Assembly (NCBI GenBank): GCA_964059195.1
Contig: CAXKWD010000003.1
Location: 200,594,174 to 200,658,173 of the forward strand
Reading direction: 5' to 3'
Origin: Ectobius pallidus
Lineage: Eukaryota > Arthropoda > Insecta > Blattodea > Ectobiidae
Length of the DNA: 64,000 nucleotides
The notes under the pieces were generated by a model that saw only the letters and a program-made list of their open reading frames with translations, was not told the DNA's origin and did no database searches. Shown here piece after piece: positions 54,185 through 64,000 of the stretch. The position numbers and the translations under genes are program-made. The number at the start of each line of letters is the position of its first letter. Position 1 is the stretch's first letter.

Positions 54185-54680
54185 TCTACTGTTATACAAT
54201 TCAACGGCCATAAATAGCGTGCTCATCTGAGACATCGGGCATCCTTGTCTCTCGCAGTCTAAACTTTCACAAAGAGTACCAAAATTAGGAAAACCGTTTC
54301 TTTATTATACAACGCCTAAGTGAAATTAACACATAGCCTATTCTAATTTTATTTTTACTTACAATTTTCTTAGCTCTGAACCACAAACATTTTTAATAAA
54401 CTGCCAGTATAAATTTCTTAAAAATCCTGGAGTCAATACTGGCGGACAAAGCCACAGGCACCAGCTATAATATATCGATAGTTTAACCCTGGATGTATTG
54501 CAGACAATAAAAATCCAAACAAACCACTCCTTCCCTTCATAAATTACATAATTTCTGAAAATTACACTGAATTTATCAAATCAAATTCACATCATATTCA
54601 TCTGTCAACAAATAGTTGAGAAACAATATGTATTATCAGTGTTCACGGATAGCTTTGGAACTGCATAAGACTTTCGATAT
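54185..54680 (+). mobile_element. non-autonomous Helitron, copy 2 (3'-truncated)
   Basis: Starts TCTACTGTTATACAATTCAA after A54184 and is homologous to 14666-15245: TAGGAAAACCGTTTCTTTAT, GCTCTGAACCACAAACATTT, CAATACTGGCGGACAAAGCC (the inner hairpin, degraded), and CATCTGTCAACAAAT. The outer CTAG end of copy 1 is missing. Confidence 0.7.
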
Positions 54681-55720
54681 AATTAATTTCTGAAATCTAC
54701 GTACTGGTACGAACAAATTATATTCTAAAGGAAAAAGCGATAGTGTATGATGAGATATTTCAAATAAAAATTGATGAAGCCAGCGCTGACTTTTGTAAAT
54801 GTATTGTCAGTGCCTTCAGGATTCTAGACCTGTAAGTTTCGTATTTAAGCATCATTTTGGGCTATTTTCTAGTAATGTAGATATACGTGCATTGATAACA
54901 GGTATAAATAAAACAATCTTCCCCTCAACACATCGGGATCTTATGGGAGAACATCGGGCTTATTTTTATTACCTGCTGTTGATGCATTTAAATGAACTTC
55001 GACAAACTTTGATTTGTGTTCACCTAGGTTTACAAACACGAGCCACTACTGGTAAAGGGATCTGAAAAGAGGGTAGGCCGACATCCATCAGTATTGACTG
55101 TTGGGAACAGATATGCTGCTATACTTGATCCAACATGTGTACGGACCAAAAGTAAACAACTGAATGCGAAAGTACAAAACACAGTTCACAAAAGTTTGTT
55201 TTTGAGACTGTTTAGTAGATTACATACAGTAAAGTCAATCGAACTTTCTTTTTTTATATTAAGTGCCAAGGGTCCCGGGTTCGATTCCCAATGTTTTGTA
55301 TATACTTACAATCTATCTTCTTGCCGCTGGACAAACCTTTTTCTCGCACTTTTTTTTAATAGTAACGTAAGTTCTGAAGGCCCTGGCTCGCAATTTTCCT
55401 CTATGATACAAATAATTAGACCTATGTCTATTACATGCAATATGTAAATGTACACATTATGTAAATGAAAAGTACAAGGAATTAATTCAATTATAAAATG
55501 CATCTTGTACTTAGTAACTAATGTCACTTGTTTTTCTCTAGAATCAAATTTGCCAAGGCAACGATGAAAACAAATGAAATCGTTTACTACATATGTGTTG
55601 CAAAATAGAACTTATGTTTTCACAATCACATAAGATATACATAATTGTACAATGTGTGCAGAATGGAAGTAAACATCTGACTGAGCTAGTCGCACATCTT
55701 ATAAACATTTAGCCATTACT
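54681..55720. other. no gene seen
   Basis: A lone B-box-like GGGTTCGATTCCC at about 55272-55284 lacks an A box, so no tRNA or SINE is called. Confidence 0.4.
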
Positions 55721-56010
55721 ATGTTCAACGAATTGCCTAATGATGCAAGGAATTGCAGTATGAATAGATTTAAAAATATTCTAAAGAAGTGGCTAATCAA
55801 TAAATCCTTCTATCACTATGAAGAATTTTACCAATGTAATAAGAATGATTTGTGTTTTTAATTATTGTATATACCTGTAACTATTTTACATGTTAATACT
55901 GTATATATCTGCAATTATAATATATGTTCTTTTTTTTAATTATACTGACGAATCTTACATGTAATCATGTGCATAGACAAATAAAAATATTATTATTATT
56001 ATTATTATTC
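55721..56010 (+). pseudogene. LINE ORF2 C-terminus and 3' end with ATT tail
   Basis: MFNELPNDARNCSMNRFKNI, LKKWLINKSFYHYEEFYQCN, stop TAA 55859-55861. The FNxLP...FKxxLKxxLxxxxFYxxEEF pattern is the Jockey/CR1-group LINE end. A 3' UTR with AATAAAAATATT and an (ATT)n tail (55988-56008) follows. Too short to have been called by length alone. Confidence 0.8.
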
Positions 56011-56384
56011 TGAAGTATACGGTAGTGCGATTAACCAATGAAACAGGACACAGTTAGTCAATGCAAGTCTGTTGTTTACTTTTACTCCATACACATCTTG
56101 GATCAAGTTTAACCAAATGCCCCTACTCCTGCGTCTAGTGGCAGGGAGTTATTACTTTATTAACTCATTAACTCGTTTGCTTCAGAGCTGAAGACCAATA
56201 AATTAAACATCTCAAGCACTTTCTTTTTAACTAGCTATTATGGGTGGAGTGAATGAAGTATTGATTTGGGTCAAAAAGATTGTCTTTTGTGCTATAGCAG
56301 TCAGTTATTATCAGTAAACACTTTGATCAAATTGGAAAGTTGTATGCCATAGAAATTGCTATTAATGAATGGATCACATTCCCG

Positions 56385-56641
56385 TGACACGATGTGACTC
56401 ACACTTTTACTTTATTTTCTCTGATTCACGAAGCTCCCTGGAATCATTAACTGTAAATGCTATACACACTAAGTTCTCAAGGCTGGAAATCAGCATTAAA
56501 CAATCAATAAAAGGTATCATAGCTACTAATTCTCTCCAATTTGTTTGGATACCAGGTCATCGTAATATTAGAGGCAACAAAATTGCTGACCAACAAACCA
56601 AACAGGCTACTCAACTCCATGCTCAGGAACGTACCACCTAA
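56385..56641 (+). pseudogene. RNase H domain fragment of a LINE
   Basis: FYFIFSDSRSSLESL (catalytic Asp in SDS), a helical middle, QFVWIPGHRNIRGNKIADQQ (the WxPGHxxxxGNExAD motif with its last Asp), TKQATQL. Order and spacing match the RNase H domain at the end of I/R1/Jockey-type LINE ORF2. One open frame, truncated at both sides. Confidence 0.85.
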
Positions 56642-56804
56642 CCTTACGTAGGCCTACCCCTGCAAAGCAGTTCTTAAAAGTTCCTCCTCCTCGTTCTGAA
56701 ATTTCTGTCATATCTGTGGCTTGGTTAGGGCCAATGTCAATTTCTTGCAAAAATGAGATTTATGCGTTATTGAGCTCGGCTAGTCTTTATCTTTCATACA
56801 CTAA

Positions 56805-57992
56805 GGCCTGTTATTACCACCTCCAGTAAAATATTTACGGTTACTTTACTGACAGTTCGATTTTACAATATCTGGTTAGGCGTTAACTGTTGGTGAACTT
56901 CTCTTAACTAGCAGTAATCTTTACTGTAGGAAAATGTACAAGTAAACCCCTAACCGGAGGATTTGTTGAGGTTATACTTCTCACGAACTGAATTAAAATG
57001 GAGAGATTAAATTATTTAGCTACTTTCGTAATGTCAGTGGTGATGAAGAACAATGCCAATATATGTAAAAATACATTTTAAAAAAATATTGAAAACTAGA
57101 TCAAATTATTTTGAAAGTTTGGACAGTCAATTACTTTATGTTTGCTTCCTCTACCCATACATCAGATCATATTTGGGTTTTTCATCCTTCGGGGATGGGG
57201 TTTTGAAACGTGGTAACTTTCTTTTCATTTTTACAACCACTTTACATGAGGAGGATTTTATTCTTATTTATCTTTTAGAAAACAGCTTAACAACTTTTAG
57301 ATTTTAACAGAAATTGTATAATAAGCGTATTATATAAACTATATAGGCCTACCGGTATATATAATGTATTTTAATATGTTATGCTAAGAGCTAATAATTT
57401 CATTTGAAAACTTCTTGTAATATATCCTGTAGTTATTACCTACACATTTCATACACAAAGTTATTGGGTTTTAGGTCTTGCCTTGCAAATTATGTGACCT
57501 TTTTAGGCTAAGACAACTGATTGCACACTACTGCTCGTACTGTGTACTGTAAACTATAATTAAATTCAGAGGAAGTTATGTATTTCACAATAGGTTTTTT
57601 TCTGATACATCTTTTTGAGCTTTGCTCTTATGGCCACACATTACTGTGTTTATTTTGAATTAAATGACGCTTTTCATCGATAACATTCAGAAACAATTGT
57701 TCTTCACTTGAAAAGAAATTGCTGTGTCTCTTTTTTTTTTTTTATATAACATCCATAACCTCATTATCCATTGCAAAATCAAACGAAACAATGAAAACAG
57801 ATGAAAAACTGCTGCAAACAACTGAGAAACGCTCGTACCAACTGCTATGAATTGTCTGATTGTGTTAACTGGGAGTAAACTTTAACTAGATGATAAGAAC
57901 AAAGAAGCATTTACTGGAACTTTACTCCGACCATAAAATAAACTGTCAGTTAACATTTACTCCCACTTAACTGGACATCGTAAGAACGGGCC
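56805..57992. mobile_element. PIF/Harbinger-like element, TAA-flanked
   Basis: Ends GGCCTGTTATTACCACCTCC and mirror GTAAGAACGGGCC, flanked by TAA (56802-56804, 57993-57995). The TIRs are imperfect but extend about 60 bp (AGTAAAATATTTACGGTTAC against mirrored AGTAAATGTTAACTGACAGT). The 3-bp TAA and GGC start fit PIF/Harbinger. 1,188 bp; internal frames are unrecognised. Confidence 0.7.
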
Positions 57993-57995
57993 TAA

Positions 57996-59220
57996 AAGTG
58001 CCAATGTCTGTTGCTATTAACAGACATAATACAGAAACCTTAGAGGCCAATGTTGGAAGTTCTCAGCAAAAATTGTTACTTCTATAGACTTCAAAGTCAG
58101 TTATCTCAAAAGCAAGTTTTATGATATTGGCCCTTTTAGAACCAAGCCACATATATAAAGTGAGATTCAAAACAGCTATTGCACCCTATATAGGATTAAA
58201 AGGAAGGAATCTCCACAATACTAGGCACCATCAACACATACTTTTTCCTGCCTAGAAGTTAATACGAGAGGTACAATTAGCCATATTGTGGTCCTGATTT
58301 CCACCGTGAATGCTAAAATATATAATCAATATTAAAAATTAAAATGGAAGGCCCACAGGAACAGGGCCGAAACATTGTGTTTTATAGTGTTTTTAAAGGC
58401 ATCCACCGTTGTACACTTCATTTTAATTTTTAATATTGATTATATATGTTAATACGAGAACTCATGACTTCTATAATGACTTGCGTACAGCATATGGGTA
58501 CAGACAGCTCTTGGAACATAACAGCATTTACTGAGGATCAGCCAGCGCACTATCAAGATTCCTACGAAGTGCAAAATGAAACTAGGATAATACATATAAT
58601 GAACATTATTTTGACTTAGTAACAACATCAACTACATACAAGATGCCAAAACCCCGGGTAAAAAGCGGGGCAAAATAAAATATAAATATGAAGTGTACGG
58701 TATTTTGAAAGGTTTCAAATGGATAGGGTTCTACAATATTTTGGGTTACCTGTATCCAACTTTTCATGAAATTATTATAATATGTGGCTAGCAGAATCTT
58801 TTATCGTTTCAATAATAATGTAAAGATTTTTAAAATTAACTTATTTTTTAGTACATGCTTTCTAAATGGCTGCTTGTTGGACTGTTAACATGCCAAAGAG
58901 TAGAACTTTATCAGCTTCTCAACAAAGGCAACTGGATGTCTAGTGTCATCCGGTGAAAGCTTATTAGAGTAAAGAGGGGAAATTTGAGGAAAATGGTATT
59001 TTACGACACAACCGAGTCCCCCACTCCTACTCTCAATCCCTCCCCTAGCGGCAGCATTTGAACTACTAGCAGTGATGGTAACGCCATCTCTTATGCAACT
59101 GATGAAACAGAAAAAATAATTTATTTCTTTTTATTCTCTTCTTCTCTTCCTTTCCCCTCTCCTTTCTCTCACCTCACCTACCTATTTGAGACTTATTCTT
59201 ACTAGTAAATTTTTGATCGA
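57996..59220. other. ebony intron with one PLE-like hairpin relic
   Basis: 58318-58445 is bounded by an inverted repeat (TATAATCAATATTAAAAATT and mirror) and contains GGCCC/GGGCC, GAAACAUUG without a CUGANGA box: a decayed PLE-end dimer. The rest has no recognised feature; a segment at 58855-58900 resembles 61905-61945. Confidence 0.4.
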
Positions 59221-59221
59221 T

Positions 59222-59285
59222 CGGGATTTGATTACTAGCTGTAAGTGGCATTACAGCCAGGAGTCTTAATCACTACACCACAAGT
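59222..59285 (-). repeat. tRNA-derived SINE head
   Basis: On -: TGTGGTGTAGTGATTAAGAC (A-box, tRNA-like TGGTGTAGTGATTAAG) and, about 30 nt on, AGTAATCAAATCCCG (B-box-like). Body and tail not delimited. Confidence 0.5.
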
Positions 59286-59409
59286 GAATGTTGAGCACTG
59301 AAGGAAGGTTTCGTATATTTGAGTTATGATAGGGGGTTTTCATGAGTTTTAACGCAAGAATCGGTTTTCAATATTTTGATATATTTTGTTCGTTATGAAA
59401 AGAGTAGTG

Positions 59410-59612
59410 TTGGTGCAAGGGAATTTTCCTGCATCAATTAAGCCACATTTTATGTAATAATACGGAGTTTTTTATAATTGTGAAATATTATGTATGGTGC
59501 AAGGGTATTTTTGTATTGTGAAATAGCCTATTTTGTTGCAAGGGTCGTTTTTATAATTGTGAAATATTATGTGGAGGTGCAAGGGTCTTTTTTTATTGTG
59601 AAATATTTGGTG
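59410..59612. repeat. short tandem repeat, ~45-bp units
   Basis: Four to five degenerate units of the pattern GGTGCAAGGGTNTTTTT ... TTGTGAAATATTATGTG. Confidence 0.75.
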
Positions 59613-60064
59613 ACATGTCGATTGTAATTATGCATTACCGGCATTGAGGTTGAGCAGCGGCTACAGGCATGATGGCACGCGCTGCAGGGAAGCGGGACAG
59701 GCGGGGAAGTGGTCAGGCAAGTAGCATGTGGAAAGGGGACTAGCTTGTGTCGCAAAGTACCGTCTTCCCGAAATTTGAATAGCAAGGCAGTAGGGATAGC
59801 ATGCAACGCCACGTTGACAATTGTTAGTGGGAAGCATGTGGTACTTGTGAACTCTGTCTATAGAAATCAGATTACTGAAGCTCTGTAGACATTTTTCTAC
59901 CTATTTGCTGCTTAAAGTTATTTCACTCGAGTTACTTAAGTTTTTATAATGCAATAGGCTCACTTCAACCTGTAATCAATTCATGGATATTTTAGAAGTT
60001 GTTACCCTGTAAAAAAGATAAGACTTCAAAACACAACACAGTTTAAAAATCCAGAATGGATGTC

Positions 60065-60330
60065 ACATAACCTATAAAACTCGATGTTTCGGCCCACCCA
60101 CTGGGCCTTCATCAGGAACACTAAATGGAAGGAAATGGAAGTCCCACTTGCTGCTCTCCTCGGCCGAGGGTGAACACAGCCCTAAAAAGGCAAAATGGTG
60201 ACAATGGGCATTCTTCAGCATTTGGAGTGGATCTAGATAAAAATCTAGCAGACATGTTGAAATATTTGGAATCAAGGGGGTTTCGGATTTTAAAAAATTG
60301 CAATGTTGAGGTACTGGAATCATGATCGGT
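60065..60330 (-). mobile_element. PLE 3'-end fragment
   Basis: On -: an open stretch with CSPSAEESSKWDFHFLPF and VPDEGPVGGPKHRVL, the last part being the read-through of a hammerhead-like motif. No GIY-YIG core is visible. Confidence 0.4.
60083..60115 (-). ncRNA. hammerhead-like motif with consensus CUGAUGA core
   Basis: On -: CUGAUGA (60115-60109), spacer A, stem II GGCCC/GGGCC with loop AGUGGGU, GAAA (60090-60087), CAUC. The core is a perfect match; AUC is an allowed triplet, but helix III (ACAU) is not a clean palindrome here. Confidence 0.55.
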
Positions 60331-62396
60331 ACACAATGCAGCTAGTGAAGACTGGCACTATGGGAAAGTATTTGAAAGGTTTACTCCTTATACCCCTTTA
60401 TAAGATATCTTATATATTTATATATACATACATGTTCTACATATTCCCCCTTTAGATCAAAATGAAGTTTATCAATTACGGGTACTATGGGTTTTGAAGG
60501 TGCAATGAACTGTCTTGAAGAAGAGCTATCCTATGCGCGAAATTATTCAAATTACACCTCTTCACTCTATTGTTTATTTTTTATTTGTACAGGCCTAATT
60601 TTATTATGGGGGATCATAGACTTGACATTCAGACATCTCGTATTGAAGAAATAATTTGCTAATAATACGAGGGTTTTCTATTAAATAAGTTTTCCTAAAA
60701 TTTGTTGAAAAACTATTTCACATAGTTAACTCTTCACTTTACTTTTCCACATAATCACCGCTTTTTGCCAAACTTTTTGGAAGTGTGACACTAGGATTTG
60801 CTAACTACTGTTGTACTGTGCCATGTCCTTTTTGCAAGACAAAAGTCGAGGGTGTTTTCTTTTGAGACACCACAGTATCCCTCTGCACTTGTGAGACCCA
60901 GGAGACTCAAGTGGGAAATTTTCTCACTCCTTCATATTCTCCAGATCATGTTTCCCCAACATAAATTCATCTCAAAGGTAGGCCTACACACTTTCACACT
61001 GATAAAGTGAGAAGTTGGTTACGGCAACAGGACACAGCATGGTATTATGCTCACACTTTATCTTGAGCCGAAAAAATGCGGGGGTGAGGGGAGCTGATAT
61101 TGCATGCAGTATAAGAGACTGACTATTCCAGAAGGCGGTGAGTTGAAATTGACGTTGTTTCTGAAGGGTTGCCAATTACCAGAAAATATAACGTGTGTAG
61201 TTTTATGCTGGTATTATGCTTCAGATATTATAGTAGAATATATCGCTGGAGAAATGAATAAAGTAATATATTTAGGCCTATTTAGACAATTTCTCTCCCG
61301 GTCTTCAGAATATAGAAAATCGTTAAAAAGTCGTAGCATTATACATGTAGGCCTACTTGAATACGCACTTTCACATGCCTGAATTGATGTAGCCTAATTT
61401 AACTAAATACCTCTCGCGAAAGTTTGTAGGTAATTAATACAACACAATTAAAACAACGAAATAATAAAACTTGACTTGTTCTTTTCTCCGACAGATTCAG
61501 CTTAAAACACATTAAATTGCTTTTCCTTCCATTTCATTTATTTGGTTCATTATTTCGCTGATTTCCGATACTTCTTGGTTTAAAGATTCTTTATTTTTAA
61601 CTTCGTTGTCACTTATATCGACCATTTCCACAACTGTTCTTCTAATATCTCTGGATTTATTCTGTCATTTTCAGAATAATATGATGTAAACAAATACAAA
61701 AAATTGACGGTAGCTCAAGAATGCTTCAATGGGAAGTTTTTGGGTATGGCAATACTGGGGACGGGTCGCGATCTTCATTTTTTCGAGCGAGGCCTTCTTT
61801 ATATGGACGGTTTTCACCATTATGGAGTGTTTGGCTCAAGATAAAGTGTGCGAATAATATAACAATGGTTTGGAAAACTGGTGACACGCTATTAAATATG
61901 TTTTTAGTACATGCTCCGCAAAGTGGCTGTTTCTTGAACTGTTAACAGGCTGGAAAGTAAAGTAATTTTAGCATACTAGGCCAGTCAAGTTGCCATGGTA
62001 ACCCCTAGTAGACGTAGTTCCAACTGTGGCTCAGAGATGTCTCTACAGGGTCTCCTGGTGTGAATTCAATTTTATATGTTAAAGGTTTTATTGTTCATTG
62101 TCTATTAACAAGCATAGTAAACCCTTGTCATTTATAAAACTTGAACTGAAGAAATAAATTCTATTTTTTATATTTTTTTACAACTAGGGTGGGTGCGAAC
62201 TTATGAAGTTTGCATTACTGCACCATAGCTTTAGTCCCCTAGACCATGAATGCTAGTTGAAAGGAATGACTTCAGATGAGCCTCTTGAACGATTGCTTCG
62301 TTTAACAAGGCAAAAGTTTTGTTGTGGAAAATATGATGAAAATGACGTGTAATTTCAACTGAAGCAAACATATTTGGTTATTTAATCAACATTATT
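60196..62396. other. ebony intron with minor repeats
   Basis: 60654-60790 (AATACGAGGGTTTTCTATTA on +) resembles the 3' end of a mariner on -, too short to confirm. 61040-61100 and 61770-61860 share the inverted word CACACTTTATCTTGAGCC, possibly the ends of an undefined element. Confidence 0.35.
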
Positions 62397-62404
62397 ATCT
62401 AAAC

Positions 62405-62905
62405 CATATATGGGCAACGCCCGGCCCGCGGGCCGAATGTGGCCCGCCCCGACTTTTGATCCGGCCCGCGGAACATTTTAAAATCGCGCTCGAAAAAGTA
62501 AATATTTTCGGTTCTCGCCAACAAGAGAGTGAGAGGGGGGAAACAAAAGACTGAACTACGAGGGTGTTCCTTCCGGTCAGCGCTAGAAAAATGCTGTAAT
62601 AGGCCTAAATCAAAGTATCGAACCAGACTTATAGATGAAAATTTGGAAAACACTCTGCGCTTGTATATTAGTGGGATTGATGACAACATTGATTATCTTG
62701 TTTCTCAAGTTCAAGCTCAAGCTTCTCATTAATTTCTGCTGATTGTAAGTAAATACCTAATCAGTTCGATATTGTTCTCATTCATGTAACTTTAGCATTA
62801 TAGGCTACTTTATAAATATAAAAAAACTACCTATTATCTACGGCCCGCGACTTCATAAGTATCGTAAGGTTTAGCCCGCATCTTTCCAAAGGTTGCCCAT
62901 ACCTG
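62405..62905 (+). mobile_element. hAT element, internally deleted, 8-bp TSD
   Basis: Ends CATATATGGGCAACGC and mirror GGTTGCCCATACCTG, flanked by ATCTAAAC on both sides (62397-62404, 62906-62913). GGCCCGCGGGCCG-type words lie next to both ends. It keeps the last part of the transposase frame. 501 bp. Confidence 0.9.
62529..62732 (+). pseudogene. hAT transposase C-terminal tail
   Basis: YRTRLIDENLENTLRLYISG followed by IDDNIDYLVSQVQAQASH and a stop. The [L/R]TDExLExxLR...IxPDIDxLVxxxQxQxSH ending is that of ZBED/GTF2IRD2-like hAT transposases. Codons before about 62600 cross the deletion joint and do not match. Confidence 0.8.
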
Positions 62906-62984
62906 ATCTAAACAATGTCTTTAAGTTTCTTAAGGTTTAATAATAAATTAATTGCAGCAAAATAGCCATTTACAGATTTCAGAG

Positions 62985-64000
62985 TCACATGTTTGCATAT
63001 TCACTTATTGATTTAATTCTTTCCGGGCATTGTTCTATGTGGTATCGCTCACACCTTTTATTACACAGTTCACATACACACGCAATGTTTGGGTCATGAA
63101 AATTCTTGTTTCTACAGATTAGGTGGTGAAAACCATGGGTAGATAATCTAGTCACGACATGTCTTAGTTTGAAATTTGGTGCTGTCCATGTTCGGTTTGT
63201 CATTGCTTCGGTGCCGTAGAACTCCAGCCATACATTCTCTCTTTTTTCCTCCATGGTCCTTAGTTGGTTTTCAAAAGCCTTGGTGTGTTGTAACATATAT
63301 CGGAGCTTGATGTCTTCAATTAGGAATGTCTCTCTCGCCAGGAGGTAAACGAGTCTTGATCTTGTTGTTTTCGATAGTCCCAGTGCTCGTTTCAAGTAGG
63401 CCTATATTGATTTTACTTTTTCTAGAGTGTCTAGGTTTCTTTCAGTAAGATGATTCCATATCACCTCCATCCCATAGGACAGGATTGGTATGATTTTTGC
63501 TTTGAATAATTTCATGGCAGTTTCTAGGCTGAGAAGTAGGATGTTTTTTATGTCCTGCATCGCCATTATTGCGTGGGCTACTCGTTCTGTTATATGTTTT
63601 GTAAAACATTTGGCAGTTGGTTGCATAGTCACTCCCAGGTATTTATAGTCTGTCGAGATTTTGAGCTTTTGTCCTCTGATTTTGATTTCAGCATTTGTAG
63701 GTGCTTTCCCCCCCGTTTCTAAAAATCATCATTTCCGTCTTCGAAATGTTTATATGTAGCTTGTGTTCGTCGCACCAGTTGTCTATTTTCTCTATGACTT
63801 CCTGTAGCTTTTGTATATCTGTTGAACCTAAGACTATATCATCTGCATACGCATAAATATGTACTTCTTCATTATCTGGGATTCGTAGGACTTCTTCCGT
63901 GGCGAGGATGTACAGCAAAGGACTCATTGGGTCACCCTGAAGAACTCCATTCGATTGTATTATAGGGTGTGAAGTTGATAGATTATCTGATACAGTTATT
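62985..64000 (-). pseudogene. LINE ORF2 (RT to C-terminus), nearly intact, runs off the edge
   Basis: Read on - from 64000: SNGVLQGDPMSPLLYILATE, EVHIYAYADDIVLGSTDIQK (RT catalytic YADD), LHINISKTEMMIFRNGG, then a +/-1 shift at a G7/C7 run (63708-63715), KISTDYKYLGVTMQPTAKCF, KLFKAKIIPILSYGMEVIWN, one stop codon at 63404-63402, KRALGLSKTTRSRLVYLLAR, and a CELCNKRCERYHIEQC zinc-knuckle-like end. Only two lesions in about 340 codons indicate a recent insertion. The endonuclease half would lie beyond the window. Confidence 0.88.

Noticed and set aside
55258..55290. Possible tRNA gene from GGGTTCGATTCCC
   Set aside because: Only a B box; no A box, acceptor stem or anticodon arm could be folded.
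60654..60790. Possible mariner 3' end on -
   Set aside because: Only about 130 bp with weak similarity and no second TIR; left as a note.

Overview
This is an insect nuclear window: AT-rich, intron-rich and saturated with mobile elements. Two host genes can be supported. (1) A carboxyl/cholinesterase-type carboxylesterase lies on the + strand. Five exons with good splice sites are at 13078-13474, 17466-17631, 28117-28301, 31039-31192 and 38899-39194; the 5' exons lie left of the window. It has the GESAGG nucleophile elbow, the GVCHADEL catalytic-histidine block, and ends in HDEL, an ER-retention type tail. (2) The last exon of a gene on the - strand (46969-46381) encodes a C-terminal domain that I read as the GNAT-like amine-selecting end of Ebony (beta-alanyl-dopamine synthase). 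Its upstream exons lie beyond base 64000, so its last intron is over 17 kb. The two genes converge tail to tail across about 7 kb of nested transposons. The gene content, very long TE-packed introns and TE spectrum suggest a large-genome hemimetabolous insect (cockroach/termite-like is my guess, not proven).

Layout. 1-5.7 kb: piggyBac remnants at both ends, a decayed LINE on the - strand, and an inverted-dimer Penelope fragment inserted in that LINE. 5.7-9.6 kb: dispersed repeats and a mariner pseudogene. 9.7-11.7 kb: a Mutator-like element (9-bp target duplication) carrying an SGNH-hydrolase ORF fragment, itself hit by a retroelement. 13-39 kb: the esterase. Its introns hold Helitrons, a PIF/Harbinger-like element, several Penelope-like elements (PLEs), a 4.1-kb Sola-like element with about 470-bp inverted repeats, hAT and pogo/mariner elements, and a higher-order tandem repeat. 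39.2-40.8 kb: a hAT-type MITE 38 bp after the esterase stop codon, containing a 922-bp solo LTR. 40.8-46.2 kb: LINE, perfect PLE palindrome, Harbinger elements. 46.4-47.0 kb: ebony exon. 47-64 kb: PLE fragments, a 2.2-kb A-rich degenerate satellite, Helitron, Harbinger and hAT elements, and a nearly intact LINE reverse transcriptase running off the right edge.

The most interesting layer is RNA-level. At about ten places, at or next to the 3' ends of PLEs, the sequence carries hammerhead-ribozyme-like cores (CUGANGA or a near variant, hairpin stem II, GAAA, then an NUH triplet). In six loci the would-be helix III is a self-complementary word (ACGU, ACAUGU, AGCGCU or ACUAGU), so the motif could only form well as an RNA dimer. 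Five to six of these loci are inverted duplications of the PLE 3' end, one a near-perfect zero-loop palindrome of about 310 bp. In two elements the ORF stop codon lies inside the ribozyme core or its stem-II loop. Hammerheads in PLEs are known; the combination with palindromic helix III, inverted dimers and stop-codon overlap is what deserves testing.
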